From Magnetococcales bacterium (GTDB lineage: Bacteria > Pseudomonadota > Magnetococcia > Magnetococcales > JADGAQ01), in assembly GCA_015231925.1 (NCBI GenBank), contig JADGAQ010000006.1, positions 1 to 55,100 of the forward strand: 55,100 nucleotides of DNA, given 5' to 3'. Positions 43,405-54,075 of the stretch are shown in pieces. How positions within the stretch are numbered: the first letter of the stretch is position 1; each line of letters begins with the position of its first letter. A program made the translations under genes and the position numbers. A model generated the notes under the pieces. That model was not told the origin of the DNA. It searched no databases and worked only from the letters and a program-made list of their open reading frames with translations.

Positions 43405-45405
43405 TTACCAGCGTTCCCGCTGCAAGAGAGATTCAAACTGTTCGGCAGGGACCGGGGGGCTGATGAAATAACCTTGAATTTCATCACAATTTTGCGAGGC
43501 GAGCATCTCCATCTGTTCGGCGTTTTCCACCCCTTCGGCGGTGACTTTCAATTTGAGGGTGTGGGCCATGGCGATGATGGCGGAGGTGATGGCGGCGTCG
43601 TCCTGCTTGGTGGTGATGTCGCGCACGAAGGAGCGGTCGATCTTGAGGGTATGGATGGGCAGCCGCTTCAGATGACCGAAAGAGGAGTAGCCGGTGCCGA
43701 AATCGTCGATGGCCAGACGGATCCAGCGGGTGCGGAAGTGTTCCAGCGCCTCGATGGTGTGGTTGACGTTGCGCATGACGATCTCTTCCGTCAATTCCAG
43801 CTCCAGGCAATCGGAGGGCAGACCGGTTTCCAGCAGGATGTTGTTGACCTGGGGAATCAGATCCTCCCGGTTGAAGAGCTGGTGGGAGAGGTTGACGGAG
43901 ATGCGGATGGCGCAGAGCCCCTGATCCCGCCAGGAGCGGGTTTGACGACAGGCCTCCCGCAGCACCCAGAGGTCGAGGTCGGCCATGATGCCGATCTCCT
44001 GGGCGGTGGGCAGGAAGGCCATGGGTGGCATCATGCGGCCATCCTGGAACCAGCGCACCAGGGCCTCCGCGCCCACGATGCGTCGGGACTCCAGATTGAC
44101 CCGGGGTTGATAGAAGACGCGGAATTCCTGACGGGCCAGGGCGTGGCGCAGGGCGTTTTCCACGGCCATGCGTTCGTCGGCGCGGGCGTTGAGTTCCGGG
44201 TTGTAGAAAAAGATCTGGTTCTTGCCCCGCACCTTGGCGTGCTGCATGGCGATGTCGGCGTGTTTGAAAAGGACATCGGGTTCCAGTCCGCTTTCGGGGA
44301 AGAGACTGATGCCGACGCTGCCGGTCAGATAGATCTCCTGTCCCTTGTCCAACGGAATGGGTGCGGCGACGGCATCCATGGCCTTGCGGGAGAAGCGTTG
44401 CAGGTCTTCGGGTCGGGCCACGTCCACCAGCAGGACCACGAACTCGTCACCACCGATGCGGGCCACGGTATCACCCTGTCGGATGCAGCACTTCAGGCGG
44501 TTGGCCACCTCCTGGAGGATGAAGTCGCCGCTCTGATGTCCCAGAGTGTCGTTGATCACCTTGAAGCGATCCAGCCCCAGATAGCAGATGCCCACCAGAC
44601 GTTTGGTCCACGGGGCACGGGACAGGGCCTGGGTGAGGCGTTCCAGAAACAGGGTGCGATTGGGCAGTTTGGTCAGAACATCGAAATTGGCCAGGAAGTG
44701 CAGTCTCTCCTCGTCGCGTTTGCGTTCGGAAATATCCTGAACCAGGAAAACGGCGCCCAGGGCTTCGCCCTTGCTGTCGGTGAGGATGTTGCAGGAGAGG
44801 GAAACCGGAATCTCCTCCCCCTTGTTGGTGCGGAAGTTGGTCTCCAGATTGGAAACGGCCCCCCGGGCGTAGACATCCCGGAAAACCGAAGCCAGCAGCG
44901 CCCGGTCGGGAATGAGAAAATCCATGTTCTGCCCGAGCAGTTCGTTTTCTCCGTAACCCAGAATCCGGGTTGCCGCCTGATTGACCTGCTGGATGCGCGC
45001 CTGGCGGTTGAGGACGAAGAGAGCGTCGGCGATGGATTGCAGGATGTTGTGTACCAGCTCTTTCTGGATGGTGGAGCTGTCGAGGGCCACGACCATCTGG
45101 TTGAAGGTGCGGGCCAGTTGTCCGAGTTCGTCGGTGCCGGGATTGGCAATCTGCACGTCCCGCTGTCCGGAAGCCAGGGCCAGGGCCGCATTGGAAAGCT
45201 GACTGACCGGCTTGAGCAGCCTGCGGCTGGTGACATAACCCGCAAGAAGGATGAGAGCCCCGCCACCCAGCCACAGCAGACGCCAAACCTCGTTCCCCTG
45301 TTCCATGGTGAACCCGGTCAGGAAGATCGGCAGGGCGGCTGCTGCGAATATGAGGTGCAAGCGGGTCGATATGTTCAAGGATCGCACCTGGCCAGGAAAT
45401 GACAC
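43405..45405 (-). CDS. GGDEF-EAL protein with HAMP and PAS domains
   Basis: About 666 residues. It carries an N-terminal membrane segment with HAMP ([15 protein letters not shown]), a PAS domain with C-terminal motif, a diguanylate cyclase domain with intact GGDEF ([11 protein letters not shown]), and an EAL phosphodiesterase domain ([23 protein letters not shown]). The inhibitory I-site RQGD sits five residues before GGDEF, so product inhibition is likely. Both active sites look complete, so it could make or degrade c-di-GMP. The start is uncertain: the frame is open to a TTG at 45480, overlapping the mscK-like gene, but GTG 45405 has a GGGGC nearby and gives a sensible N-terminus. It lies just downstream of the mscK-like gene on the same strand. 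Confidence 0.92.
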   Translation of the reverse strand: MSFPGQVRSLNISTRLHLIFAAAALPIFLTGFTMEQGNEVWRLLWLGGGALILLAGYVTSRRLLKPVSQLSNAALALASGQRDVQIANPGTDELGQLARTFNQMVVALDSSTIQKELVHNILQSIADALFVLNRQARIQQVNQAATRILGYGENELLGQNMDFLIPDRALLASVFRDVYARGAVSNLETNFRTNKGEEIPVSLSCNILTDSKGEALGAVFLVQDISERKRDEERLHFLANFDVLTKLPNRTLFLERLTQALSRAPWTKRLVGICYLGLDRFKVINDTLGHQSGDFILQEVANRLKCCIRQGDTVARIGGDEFVVLLVDVARPEDLQRFSRKAMDAVAAPIPLDKGQEIYLTGSVGISLFPESGLEPDVLFKHADIAMQHAKVRGKNQIFFYNPELNARADERMAVENALRHALARQEFRVFYQPRVNLESRRIVGAEALVRWFQDGRMMPPMAFLPTAQEIGIMADLDLWVLREACRQTRSWRDQGLCAIRISVNLSHQLFNREDLIPQVNNILLETGLPSDCLELELTEEIVMRNVNHTIEALEHFRTRWIRLAIDDFGTGYSSFGHLKRLPIHTLKIDRSFVRDITTKQDDAAITSAIIAMAHTLKLKVTAEGVENAEQMEMLASQNCDEIQGYFISPPVPAEQFESLLQRERW

Positions 45406-45454
45406 CAAAGCCCCATTATCCACGAGTCGGGGAAACGAACGCAACGGGCTCTTC

Positions 45455-48400
45455 TCATGAATCGCCCGTCGGTCGGGCAAAAAGTGTTTCGAAACCCGAT
45501 CGGAGATGCAAATCCTGTTGAGGGAAGGGAATTTCGATGCCCTCTTCCCGGAAGCGGCGGTTGATGGCGGTATTGAGCCGGTCGGTCATGACCCAGCGCA
45601 GGGAGGGGTTGCCCAGAAAGACGCGGAGTTCGAAATCGAGAGAGCTGGCGGCATGGCGCAGGAAATAGGCTTCCGGCGGAGGCTCCTTGAGAACGTCGGT
45701 CTGTTCGCGGGCGATGGTCAGCAGCAGGGTGCGCACCAAAACGGGATCGGAGCCGTAGGCCACCCCGATGGGAATCACCACCCGCAGGGTGGTGTTGGCC
45801 AGGGTCCAGTTGGTGACCTCCCGGGTGATCAGGTCGCGATTGGGCACCAGCAGCTCCTGATTGTCGGAATTGAGCACGGTGGTGGCGCGGATCTTGATCC
45901 GGGTGACCCGGCCGTAGGTGGCGCCGACGGTGATGGTGTCTCCCACCCGGATGGGACGTTCCACCAGGAGGATGATGCCGGAGACGAAGTTGGCCACGAT
46001 CTCCTGCAGGCCGAAGCCGATGCCGACGGAGATGGCGGCCACCAGCCAGCCGAACTGGGCCAGATCGAGATGGAGAAAGGTGAGGGCGAAGAGGATGCCG
46101 GCCAGAAAGACCAGGTAGCGGCTCATGGTGACCACGGCGTAGCGCACGCCGGCGTCCACGGACATGCGGGAGAAGAAGATCAGTTCGAAGAGGCGGGGCA
46201 GATGTTTCAACAGCCAGAACATGGTCATCAGCACCAGCACGAAGCCCAGCAGATCGGCCAGAGTGACCAGCATGACCCGGCCATCGGGGGTGGAGGTGCG
46301 ATAGAGGGTCTGATCCCGAAGGATTTCCAGGGCGCGCTGACCGAGGCCCCAACTGATGGCCAGGATGTAGAAGCCGGCCAGATTGATGAGGAATTGCAGG
46401 GAGTGGCTGATCTGCCGGGCCACCTGAGGACGGCTTTCGGAGGGGCGGACCCCGGGGGGGGTCAGCTCCGGGGAGCGTCGCAGGTTGGTCACCACCCGGG
46501 AGATCATGGCCTCCACCAGATGGGAGAAGCCGATCATCAGGAAGAGGACCAGGAGGGTGACGAGGCCGTTCTGAGCCAGGTAGATGGCGCCGAAGCGGAA
46601 TCCGCTGGTCTCCAGGAGCAGAATGGCCACCATGTAGATCAGGGAGAGGGGGTGAATCATGACCCAGTGACGTCCCAAAAACCCCCGTGTTTTGCTTTGA
46701 GGTGTGTCGGCCGGGCCGAAGGCGTGCCGGATCAGGGGGGAGCGGGGGCGGATGAGCAGGTGGACGGCAAACATCACGCCGATTTCGAAACAGATGAAAC
46801 CCAGCCGGGGCAGGGCCTCGAACTGGAAGGGATCGACCCGGAAGATCATCCAGGGCAGCAGACAGACCAGGTAGGCCATCAGCACCACCCGGATGGTGCG
46901 GTGCAGCATCAGCGCCAGGGGCGCGGGCAGATCGAACCAGAGGCGGGCCAGTCCGTCGCTGCCCAGAAGAACCCGGTTGGCGGCCCAGAGCAGCCAGAAG
47001 AGGGCCAGGTGAATCAACACCTGCTGAATGACGGTGCCGATGGCGGCGGGCAGATCGAGTTCCCGTACCAGGAAGGCGGCGGCCAGCAGATAGAGCGGCG
47101 CCAGGCTGACCCAGAGCAGGGAGGAGAGGATGGTGAGCAGACTCTCTTCCTGCGGGGAGTAGCGGAGGGATTCCGCAGGTCGGCGGGCCCTGGGCAGATG
47201 CATCTCCAGATGTTTGCGCAGATAGCGCCAGAAGAGGGGCATCACCACGACCAGCAGCACCATGAAGGCGATGAACCGGGCCTCCCGCAGGGTGGAGAGC
47301 AGGCGCAGCACGGTTTCGCCCGACAGCACCTGCCGCCACCAGTTGAGGATGGAGTAGGGTTTGGTGGTGGAGAAGATCTCCTGAAAGAGGGTATTGACCG
47401 TGGCCAGACCAAGGGGGGGCACATCCTGGATCCAGAAAACCTGGGCCAGCACCAGGGCTTCCAGGTCGTTGAGTACGCCGGCCCGTTGCGCGGGGAAAAG
47501 TTCCAGACGACGCATCTGGGAGGTGATCTCCAGCAGAAGCTGCTTCTCCTCTCCCAGCCCCCGGCGGTAGGCATCCGCCAATTGGTCGGCACGGGTGCGG
47601 AAGGCGTTCTTGCGTTCTCCGCTCAACACCGACTCGATGAGCGGAATGGAGCGTTGCCATTCGTCCCGCCAGTTGACCAGCAGGGTGTTGATCTCCTGGC
47701 TGCGGGTTTGAAAGGCCGGCTGCCGTTCGGCCAGGGTGGGCGGCAGCACATGATCCAGCCCTTTGCGCTGATGGCCCAGATCCCGGAAAGTCTCCTTGAG
47801 GCTCTCGGCGGTGGTTTCGCTGCGAATGCCGCCCTGTTTGACCAGGGCATCCAGGGTACGGAGCTGCTCCTGTTCCGCCTCCAGCTGCTTCTCCTGTTCG
47901 GAGGTGATGGAGAGGAGGTTGGTGCGTACCGTGTTGAGGTCGGCGATGTGGTGGCGAAGACGGGCCACTTCCGCATCCCAATGGGCCAGAAACTTCTGGT
48001 CGGGCTCGGTGGCTTCCTGTTCCAGTCGCTCCTTGCGGGCCAGTTCCGCCAGGGTGTTCTGCAACACGTTTTCCTGGATGCGGTTGAGGGCATCCTGGTA
48101 GAGGGCGAAGGCCTTTTCCCGCCACTTCTGCCGCAGACGCGCCGCTTCCAGATTCTGATCCCGCGCCCCCACACTCTCTTTTTCGTACTCCTGTTCCGCT
48201 TCCAGCCACTTGACGCGCAGCACCGAGACCTTGGCTTTCAGGGAGGCGTTGCCCGCCTGCAGCGACATCAGATCCCGCATGGCCCCCTGTTCCTTGAGGG
48301 CCTGGTTCTGGAAGCGTTCGGCCTCTTTTTCGGCGGTTTTGCGGGTTCCCAGAGCCTCCAGCAGACGTTGCGGCAGACCCTGCAGGAACTGTTGCCTGGC

Positions 48401-48913
48401 CTCGGCACGGGCGGTCAGCTCGGCGACCTCCCGCACGGCGGCGTCCAACTCATCGTTGAGTTTGCGAAATCCTTCGGGGGTGGGATTCTCCGGCGCCACG
48501 GGCGGAGCCCACTCCTCCTGCCGGGCCGTGGCCTGACGGGAGGCGCGGTTGTCGGTGACGACCTCTTTGCGGCTCTTTTCCAGTTCCGCCAGATGCCCGA
48601 CCACTTCAAGGAGAGAGGTGGTCCATTCCAGGCGTTCCTTCAATACCGCCCGACGCTGCCCGTCGGGGGTGTTGGCGCCGCTCTTGGCGATGGTCTCGAT
48701 CTCTTTTTCCAAAAGGGCCTTGGCTTCGGCCACCTTTTCGGTGGTCAGCGGATCCTGATTCCAGAAGAGGGCGCCCTGGGGGGAGGTGGGCAGGGTGGGC
48801 GAGGCGACAGCCGTGGTTTTTTTGGTTTCTTTGGCTGCGGACTGAACCGGGCTGGCCGGAGTCAGCAGCCACAAAGGCATCCATAACAGCAAAAGCGGCG
48901 CGATCTTCTTCAA
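45455..48913 (-). CDS. mscK: Large mechanosensitive channel, MscK/KefA-like
   Basis: An 1152-residue membrane protein. A signal peptide (about 1-25) is followed by a long periplasmic coiled-coil region rich in Glu, Gln and Ala (about 40-500), a multi-helix membrane portion (about 510-900), and a C-terminal MscS channel domain with the pore helix and cytoplasmic beta domain (NFVSGIILLVERPIRVGDTI; TTVLNSDNQELLVPNRDLI). The layout fits MscK/KefA, which opens under membrane tension, modulated by K+. The length is near that of E. coli MscK. GGDEF-EAL and a histidine kinase gene flank it on the same strand. Confidence 0.93.
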   Translation of the reverse strand: MKKIAPLLLLWMPLWLLTPASPVQSAAKETKKTTAVASPTLPTSPQGALFWNQDPLTTEKVAEAKALLEKEIETIAKSGANTPDGQRRAVLKERLEWTTSLLEVVGHLAELEKSRKEVVTDNRASRQATARQEEWAPPVAPENPTPEGFRKLNDELDAAVREVAELTARAEARQQFLQGLPQRLLEALGTRKTAEKEAERFQNQALKEQGAMRDLMSLQAGNASLKAKVSVLRVKWLEAEQEYEKESVGARDQNLEAARLRQKWREKAFALYQDALNRIQENVLQNTLAELARKERLEQEATEPDQKFLAHWDAEVARLRHHIADLNTVRTNLLSITSEQEKQLEAEQEQLRTLDALVKQGGIRSETTAESLKETFRDLGHQRKGLDHVLPPTLAERQPAFQTRSQEINTLLVNWRDEWQRSIPLIESVLSGERKNAFRTRADQLADAYRRGLGEEKQLLLEITSQMRRLELFPAQRAGVLNDLEALVLAQVFWIQDVPPLGLATVNTLFQEIFSTTKPYSILNWWRQVLSGETVLRLLSTLREARFIAFMVLLVVVMPLFWRYLRKHLEMHLPRARRPAESLRYSPQEESLLTILSSLLWVSLAPLYLLAAAFLVRELDLPAAIGTVIQQVLIHLALFWLLWAANRVLLGSDGLARLWFDLPAPLALMLHRTIRVVLMAYLVCLLPWMIFRVDPFQFEALPRLGFICFEIGVMFAVHLLIRPRSPLIRHAFGPADTPQSKTRGFLGRHWVMIHPLSLIYMVAILLLETSGFRFGAIYLAQNGLVTLLVLFLMIGFSHLVEAMISRVVTNLRRSPELTPPGVRPSESRPQVARQISHSLQFLINLAGFYILAISWGLGQRALEILRDQTLYRTSTPDGRVMLVTLADLLGFVLVLMTMFWLLKHLPRLFELIFFSRMSVDAGVRYAVVTMSRYLVFLAGILFALTFLHLDLAQFGWLVAAISVGIGFGLQEIVANFVSGIILLVERPIRVGDTITVGATYGRVTRIKIRATTVLNSDNQELLVPNRDLITREVTNWTLANTTLRVVIPIGVAYGSDPVLVRTLLLTIAREQTDVLKEPPPEAYFLRHAASSLDFELRVFLGNPSLRWVMTDRLNTAINRRFREEGIEIPFPQQDLHLRSGFETLFARPTGDS

Positions 48914-48988
48914 GGGTGGCTCTCAAACCAGGGGATATCGGCGTTGGGACCGTTTTCGGCCCGAGGCCCCACCGATCCATGGGGGGAT

Positions 48989-50533
48989 TTATAACCCAAT
49001 TTCCCCGGCAAGTGAATGATTCCCCACGGGGGTTGGAAAACGCAGACGAACCAGCAGTCCCGGTCCGGGGGAAGGCTCCTCGAAGCTGATGCTGCCGCCG
49101 CAGCCGGTCATGATGCTCTGGCAGATGGTCAACCCCAACCCGAAGTGGCCTTCGTCACCTTTGGTGGTGAAAAAGGGTTCCAGAACCTGATAGCGCAACT
49201 CCGGCGGGATGCCCGGCCCGTGATCCCTCACCTCCACCACCACCCAATCGCCTTCCCGATGGCCGGCAATGGCCAGTTCGCTTCCCGGTGGCGAGGCGTC
49301 GGCGGCGTTTTGCAGCAGATTGACGAACAACTGTTCCAGTTTGGCGAAGATGCCGTGAAGAAGGAGATTTTCCTCAATCAGCGCCTTGTGCACCACAAAC
49401 GGGGACAGTTTGAATTCCAGAAGTGTCAACGCCCCTTCCAGAACCTCATCCAGGCTGACCGGTCCGCCATCTTCCGTTTCCGCCCGGGAGAAACTCAGCA
49501 GCTCCCGGGAGAGGGCGATGGCCTTGTTGATGTTGCGTTCCACGACCTCCAGGCGGCTGTGCAGTTCCGGACCGGCTTCGGCAGGGAGCTGGGATCGCAT
49601 CAGTTGCAGGTTCATGGCGGCATTGGCCAGGGGATTATTGATCTCGTGAGCCAGGCCGCAGGCCAGTCGTCCCGAAGAGGAGAGCCGCTCCTTGCGCAAA
49701 GCCAGTTGTTCCACGTCGCGACGCTCCCGTAGCGAGCGGATCAGAATCTGCAGACTGGTCAGCATCTGGCCGACTTCGAGAGCGGCATGGTTTGGCAGAC
49801 TTTCCAGGTGCGCTTCTCCCGTCGCTAGGCGACGGCAAGCCGCACTCATCTGCCGCAAGGGGAGTTGTACGGAACGATGCAGGTAGAGGAAAAGGGCGAT
49901 GCCACTGGCCAGACAGAGGAGCCATACGGCGGCGACGGCGAAGGTGAAACGGGTTTGAACCTCCTTTTGTGCGGCGGACCAGTGCGCCACCTGCCGTTCC
50001 CCTTCGTCCACCGCGTCCAGCACGGCTTTGGTCAGGGTGTGGAGGCCGTTGCGAATCGCCTGTTCCTGCTCCCTGGGAAAGCAGGTTTCCTTGTCGGTAG
50101 GCCCCCGGATCAGATGTTTTTCCAAATGGGTGGCCCAGGCTTCTTCCGTGGTTCGGATCCAGGCCACGGCCTGTTTCAGTTTGTCGAATTCGGCAAGGTT
50201 TCCGATTTCGTAGACGTGGTGGGTTACCAGGGCCATGGCTTCACGAGTATCCAGATGCAGGTGTTTGATCTCTTCACGGAAGAGATCCTCGTCGTGAAAC
50301 ATCAGGAAGCCTTCCGTGGAGGCGGGTCGGGGGGAGGCGAAGTCGTGACTGAGTTCGAAAAGAGTGCTTTCCAGGCGGGAGAGGGTTTGCAGCAGTGGCA
50401 TATGGAAGGAGGTCAGGCGCCGGATCTGCTCCTGCCGGGTGGCGAACTGTTCGAAGGAGAACCAGGCCAGCAGAGCCAGCAGAACGAGATTGGCGCCGAA
50501 GGTGAAATAGAGTTTGAAGGAGAGGGTGTTCAT
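48989..50533 (-). CDS. Membrane-bound sensor histidine kinase
   Basis: A 514-residue kinase. The first helix is at about 8-27, a periplasmic helical sensor at about 28-195 with many charged residues and no recognised ligand domain, the second helix at about 198-220, HAMP to about 275, then HisKA (GLAHEINNPLANAAMNLQ) and an HATPase domain (LLQNAADASPPGSE; DHGPGIPPE; GHFGLGLTICQSIM). No receiver is attached. It has no adjacent response regulator; the nearest, at 54076, is over 3 kb away and on the other strand. Input signal unknown. Confidence 0.93.
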   Translation of the reverse strand: MNTLSFKLYFTFGANLVLLALLAWFSFEQFATRQEQIRRLTSFHMPLLQTLSRLESTLFELSHDFASPRPASTEGFLMFHDEDLFREEIKHLHLDTREAMALVTHHVYEIGNLAEFDKLKQAVAWIRTTEEAWATHLEKHLIRGPTDKETCFPREQEQAIRNGLHTLTKAVLDAVDEGERQVAHWSAAQKEVQTRFTFAVAAVWLLCLASGIALFLYLHRSVQLPLRQMSAACRRLATGEAHLESLPNHAALEVGQMLTSLQILIRSLRERRDVEQLALRKERLSSSGRLACGLAHEINNPLANAAMNLQLMRSQLPAEAGPELHSRLEVVERNINKAIALSRELLSFSRAETEDGGPVSLDEVLEGALTLLEFKLSPFVVHKALIEENLLLHGIFAKLEQLFVNLLQNAADASPPGSELAIAGHREGDWVVVEVRDHGPGIPPELRYQVLEPFFTTKGDEGHFGLGLTICQSIMTGCGGSISFEEPSPGPGLLVRLRFPTPVGNHSLAGEIGL

Positions 50534-50701
50534 GAGTCGCCTCAGTACCCGCCAGGAGGGTGGGTCATGTAAAATTGCGTTAACAAAACAGGCTCGAATT
50601 ATAAGTATTATTTACCTTAATTTCATGAAACTTTCCTCTATCATCAATGAGAATGCAGGAGATCCTATCACACGCTTGCCAGAAACCAGAGGGGAGTAGA
50701 C

Positions 50702-50944
50702 ATGGAACTCGCCAAACGGCGTTTTGTGGCTAAGAAACAGGGTATTCACTGGCAAATCATCCCTTCCGGCGAGGCGATCTCTCCACAGTCTCCCTCGGAA
50801 AAATCCTCTCTTTTCCCGTCGGTTTCGTCGTTGCCCCTGATGCGGGAGGATACTCCTTTTGCCATCGTGGGGGCCACGGGTGGTTTCAGCAGGCGCACCC
50901 TGCGCCTTTACCACCTCCGTCCGGCAAGTCAGAAATCAGGATAA
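50702..50944 (+). CDS. Small hypothetical protein
   Basis: An 80-residue frame starting at ATG 50702, with AGAGGGGAG placed six bases upstream. The first part is basic (ELAKRRFVAKKQG), then a Ser/Pro-rich middle, then TPFAIVGATGGFSRRTLRLYHLRPASQ. No signal peptide, membrane helix or known family is visible. The good ribosome binding site and the hairpin that follows at 50998 support a small independent gene, but length alone is weak evidence. Confidence 0.5.
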   Translation: MELAKRRFVAKKQGIHWQIIPSGEAISPQSPSEKSSLFPSVSSLPLMREDTPFAIVGATGGFSRRTLRLYHLRPASQKSG

Positions 50945-50997
50945 CGTTCTGGGGAAACAGATCATTTTTCATCGCAACCCCCGCCGATGTCAATCTT

Positions 50998-51033
50998 CCC
51001 GGGGAGGCTATTCCCCGGGACAGGGGTATTTTT
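50998..51033 (+). terminator. Probable rho-independent terminator
   Basis: CCCGGGGA (50998-51005) and TCCCCGGG (51012-51019) make an 8 bp perfect stem with loop GGCTAT, followed after ACAGGGG by TATTTTTT. The T-run is 8 bases from the stem, slightly far. The gap 50945-51270 holds this and otherwise AT-rich sequence with no gene. Confidence 0.6.
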
Positions 51034-51270
51034 TCGAAAAATGTTAATTCAAATTTCGGTATATGCATATTAACGAAACAATAATTTACATTCACAATAA
51101 AAGCATCCAGAGGCTATGTTTGCCCAGGGAGGATCGAGAGAAGAGGCATCGTGCATGGGATTCGAGGCCATTCTCTCACTGGGAAAAACAGCTGCCGGGC
51201 AGGGTGCCACCCCTGGAAAATGGGAATAAAACACCCCATTTGCCCGGTAAACCGGGAGACAACATACTCT

Positions 51271-52710
51271 ATGGATATATCATCGCTGTCGGCGGAATGG
51301 GCTGGGCTGCTTGCTTCGGAGCATTTTGGGGAAACGGTCGTTCGATTCCTTGCGCAGGTGATCTTTCTGTCCATGTCGGCCTTTTTTTCCGGGTCGGAGG
51401 TGGCCCTCTTTTCTCTGAGCCGTCTGGATCTCAGCAAACTGCGCTCCTCCCGAGATCCGGCGGCGGAGCCGATTCATCGCATGTTGAAGGAACCCCGCAG
51501 TTTGATCATCTCCATCCTCTGCGGCAACGAGTCGGTCAACATCGCCTCCTCGGCCAACATGGCGGCCTTCCTGCTGCTCTTCTTCTCCGAGGAGCAGACC
51601 CGATGGATCAATCTGGTGATCATGGTTCCGGTGTTGCTGCTGGTGGGTGAGGTGACCCCCAAAACCGTGGCCATCACCATGCCGGTGCTTTTCGCCAGCC
51701 GGGTTACCGCTTGGATCATGCCCACCTGGATTCTGATCGTCACCCCGGTGCGCAAAGTGGTGCGCGTGGTGGCCGACAGCGTGACCACCTTCATCGTCGG
51801 CAAGCCGGTGGCCCAGGAGAACATCCTGCACACCGACGAATTCCGCACCCTGGTGGAAGAGGGTGAAGCCGCCGGGGCCATCGATCCCCGGGAGGGCATC
51901 CTCATCGGCAACATGCTGGAGGCCTCCGAGACCGAGGTCATCCAGATCATGACCCCCTGCACCCGCATGAACTATCTCGACGCGGACAAACCCCTGGTAC
52001 AGATCCTGGAGGATTTCCGCCGCTTCAAGCATCCCCACATGCCGGTAATCCGCAAGCATCGCAACAATATCCTGGGCTTTCTGGAAACCGAGGATATCCG
52101 CAAACTGCTTGCCCTCAAGCCCGATTTTTCCAGACTGCGCATCGATGACCTGTTGCGTCCCGCCCATTTCGTGCCACCGAACAAGAAGGTGGACGAGATG
52201 TTCGACTACTTCCGCCACCACGATACCTGGGCCGCCATCGTATTGGGCGAGTATGGCGATGTTTTCGGCATCGTCACCATCGCCGACGTGCTTGGTTTCG
52301 TGTTCAGCGGCATATCCCAGAAGATCGATGCCCTGGGGCAGCACGTCAAAAAGGATGAACAGGATCTCCACCGGGTGCGGGGGGACATGAGCATCATCCT
52401 GTTCAACGATATGACCCGGATCGAGGTCGATGTTCCCGAGGATACCATGATCACCACGGTGGGTGGTTATGTGTTCCATCTGTTGGGTCGCCTGCCCCAG
52501 GTGGGGGATGAGGTGGAAGAGGACGGGGTTCGTTTCGTGGTGACGGAGATGGATAACCTGATGATCAAATCCGTGGAGGTGTGCCGGGTCAAGCCTCGGA
52601 ATACCGCTGCGGGCACGCCTTCCGGGGAGCTTCCCGACGCAACGCCGAACCCGACCGAGACGGTTTCCGACGCCGGAAACGAAACGGTTGCGGCTTCGTC
52701 CGATCACTGA
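51271..52710 (+). CDS. CNNM/CorC-family membrane protein 1
   Basis: A 479-residue protein with an N-terminal DUF21 domain (three or four helices, starting AQVIFLSMSAFFSGSEVALFSLSRLDL), two CBS domains in the middle (about 205-325; IMTPCTRMNYLDADKPLVQ and GDVFGIVTIADVLGF), and a C-terminal CorC_HlyC domain (RGDMSIILFNDMTRIEVDV). Members are implicated in Mg2+/Co2+ efflux or export. The start at 51271 was chosen at the DUF21 boundary, with GGGAG 12 bases upstream; a longer frame from 51151 has no homology. The tail beyond 440 is low-complexity Thr/Pro/Ser. Confidence 0.92.
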   Translation: MDISSLSAEWAGLLASEHFGETVVRFLAQVIFLSMSAFFSGSEVALFSLSRLDLSKLRSSRDPAAEPIHRMLKEPRSLIISILCGNESVNIASSANMAAFLLLFFSEEQTRWINLVIMVPVLLLVGEVTPKTVAITMPVLFASRVTAWIMPTWILIVTPVRKVVRVVADSVTTFIVGKPVAQENILHTDEFRTLVEEGEAAGAIDPREGILIGNMLEASETEVIQIMTPCTRMNYLDADKPLVQILEDFRRFKHPHMPVIRKHRNNILGFLETEDIRKLLALKPDFSRLRIDDLLRPAHFVPPNKKVDEMFDYFRHHDTWAAIVLGEYGDVFGIVTIADVLGFVFSGISQKIDALGQHVKKDEQDLHRVRGDMSIILFNDMTRIEVDVPEDTMITTVGGYVFHLLGRLPQVGDEVEEDGVRFVVTEMDNLMIKSVEVCRVKPRNTAAGTPSGELPDATPNPTETVSDAGNETVAASSDH

Positions 52711-52731
52711 CCCTGCAAAGGCGAAACGACA

Positions 52732-54012
52732 ATGGAAACTTATATCGAAATTCTGGTGATCGTGGTCTTGATGGCGCTCAAGGGCTTTTTTTCCGGTTCG
52801 GAAATCGCCATCGTCAACTCCGACAAGATCAAGATGCGCCATCGGGCCAAAATGGGCCACAAGGGCGCCACCCTGTTGCTGAAACGTTTCCAGAATCCCG
52901 ACATCATTCTGGGTACCACCCTGATTGGCACCAACGTGGCCACGGTGGGTGTCTCCACCCTGGGCACCCTGCTCTTCATCGATCTCTTCGGGCAGGGCGG
53001 CGATATGCTGGCGGTACTCTTCTTCACCCCCTTCATGCTCATCTTCGGCGAAATCGTGCCCAAGAGCATCTACCAGCAGAAGGCCAACACCATCGCCTCC
53101 ATCATCATCTTTCCCTTGACCTTCATGACTTATGTACTTTATCCGTTCATCTTCGTCTTTAGCCGTTTTGCGCGTTTCTTCACCAAGATGGTATCCGGCA
53201 AAAGCACCACCCGTTCTCCCTACATCACCCGAGAAGAGATTCGCAGTCTGCTGGACATGCCAGAATCCAGCAGTGCCACCGAAGATGAAGACCGCCGCTT
53301 CGACAAGGAGCGGGTGCGCAGCATCATTCGTTACGCCGAAACCAATGTCGGTTCCGCCATGATTCCCCTGTCCGATATCCACGGCATCGCGGTGGATGCG
53401 AGCATGGAGGAGGCCATGGCCCTTTCGGCGGCCAACAATATCAGCCGGGTTCCCGTCTACAGCGGAAATCTGACCAACATTGTGGGCATTCTCACCCTCA
53501 AGACGTGGGATCTCATGGACGAAACCCTACCGCAACAGAAAATTGCCGATCGTCTGCAGCCGGCCATCTTCATTCCGCCCCGGCAGACCATTCATGAGAT
53601 TCTGCCCACCCTGCTGGTGCGCAACGACCGCATGGCGGTGGTGGTGGACGAGTTCGGATCCGCCATGGGCATGTTGTTCCTGGAGGATCTCTTCATGGAG
53701 GTCATCGGGGACATGCCGGAAGGGGATAAACGCAGTGGCGGTCCGGGTGCGAGCGGGCAGAAGAACAGCCAGATCAAAACGGTGGGCGAAGATGTCTACG
53801 AAGTCTCCGGACGTATGCCCATCACCGAACTCAACGAGGAGCTCAATACTCAACTGCCGGTGGAGGAGGCCTATACCGTGGCGGGCCTGCTGGTCAACCG
53901 CATGCGCACGATTCCCAAACAGGGCTCTTCCCTGGTGATACAGGGGCTTTTGTTCGAGGTCATGGAGACTGACGGTCGAGCCGTGACCAAAGTCTCTCTG
54001 CAACGGGTTTGA
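52732..54012 (+). CDS. CNNM/CorC-family membrane protein 2
   Basis: A 426-residue paralogue of the preceding gene, starting 21 bases later on the same strand. DUF21 appears as MALKGFFSGSEIAIVNSDKIKMR, the CBS pair as MIPLSDIHGIAVDASMEEAMAL and VVVDEFGSAMGMLFLEDLF, and the CorC_HlyC end as DVYEVSGRMPITELNEEL and YTVAGLLVNRM. Family members usually form dimers; the tandem arrangement suggests a heterodimer or functional specialisation. Substrate cation unknown. Confidence 0.92.
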   Translation: METYIEILVIVVLMALKGFFSGSEIAIVNSDKIKMRHRAKMGHKGATLLLKRFQNPDIILGTTLIGTNVATVGVSTLGTLLFIDLFGQGGDMLAVLFFTPFMLIFGEIVPKSIYQQKANTIASIIIFPLTFMTYVLYPFIFVFSRFARFFTKMVSGKSTTRSPYITREEIRSLLDMPESSSATEDEDRRFDKERVRSIIRYAETNVGSAMIPLSDIHGIAVDASMEEAMALSAANNISRVPVYSGNLTNIVGILTLKTWDLMDETLPQQKIADRLQPAIFIPPRQTIHEILPTLLVRNDRMAVVVDEFGSAMGMLFLEDLFMEVIGDMPEGDKRSGGPGASGQKNSQIKTVGEDVYEVSGRMPITELNEELNTQLPVEEAYTVAGLLVNRMRTIPKQGSSLVIQGLLFEVMETDGRAVTKVSLQRV

Positions 54013-54075
54013 TTCGGAAGGGTGTTCCGGTAGAATTGCGCCGCAGCATTTCCTTCGCGTGAAGTGAGTACGGCC

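Noticed and set aside
45506-48886. 1126-codon frame opposite the MscK-like gene
   Set aside because: Antisense shadow; the minus-strand frame has a clear MscS domain, signal peptide and membrane helices, while this frame has no features.
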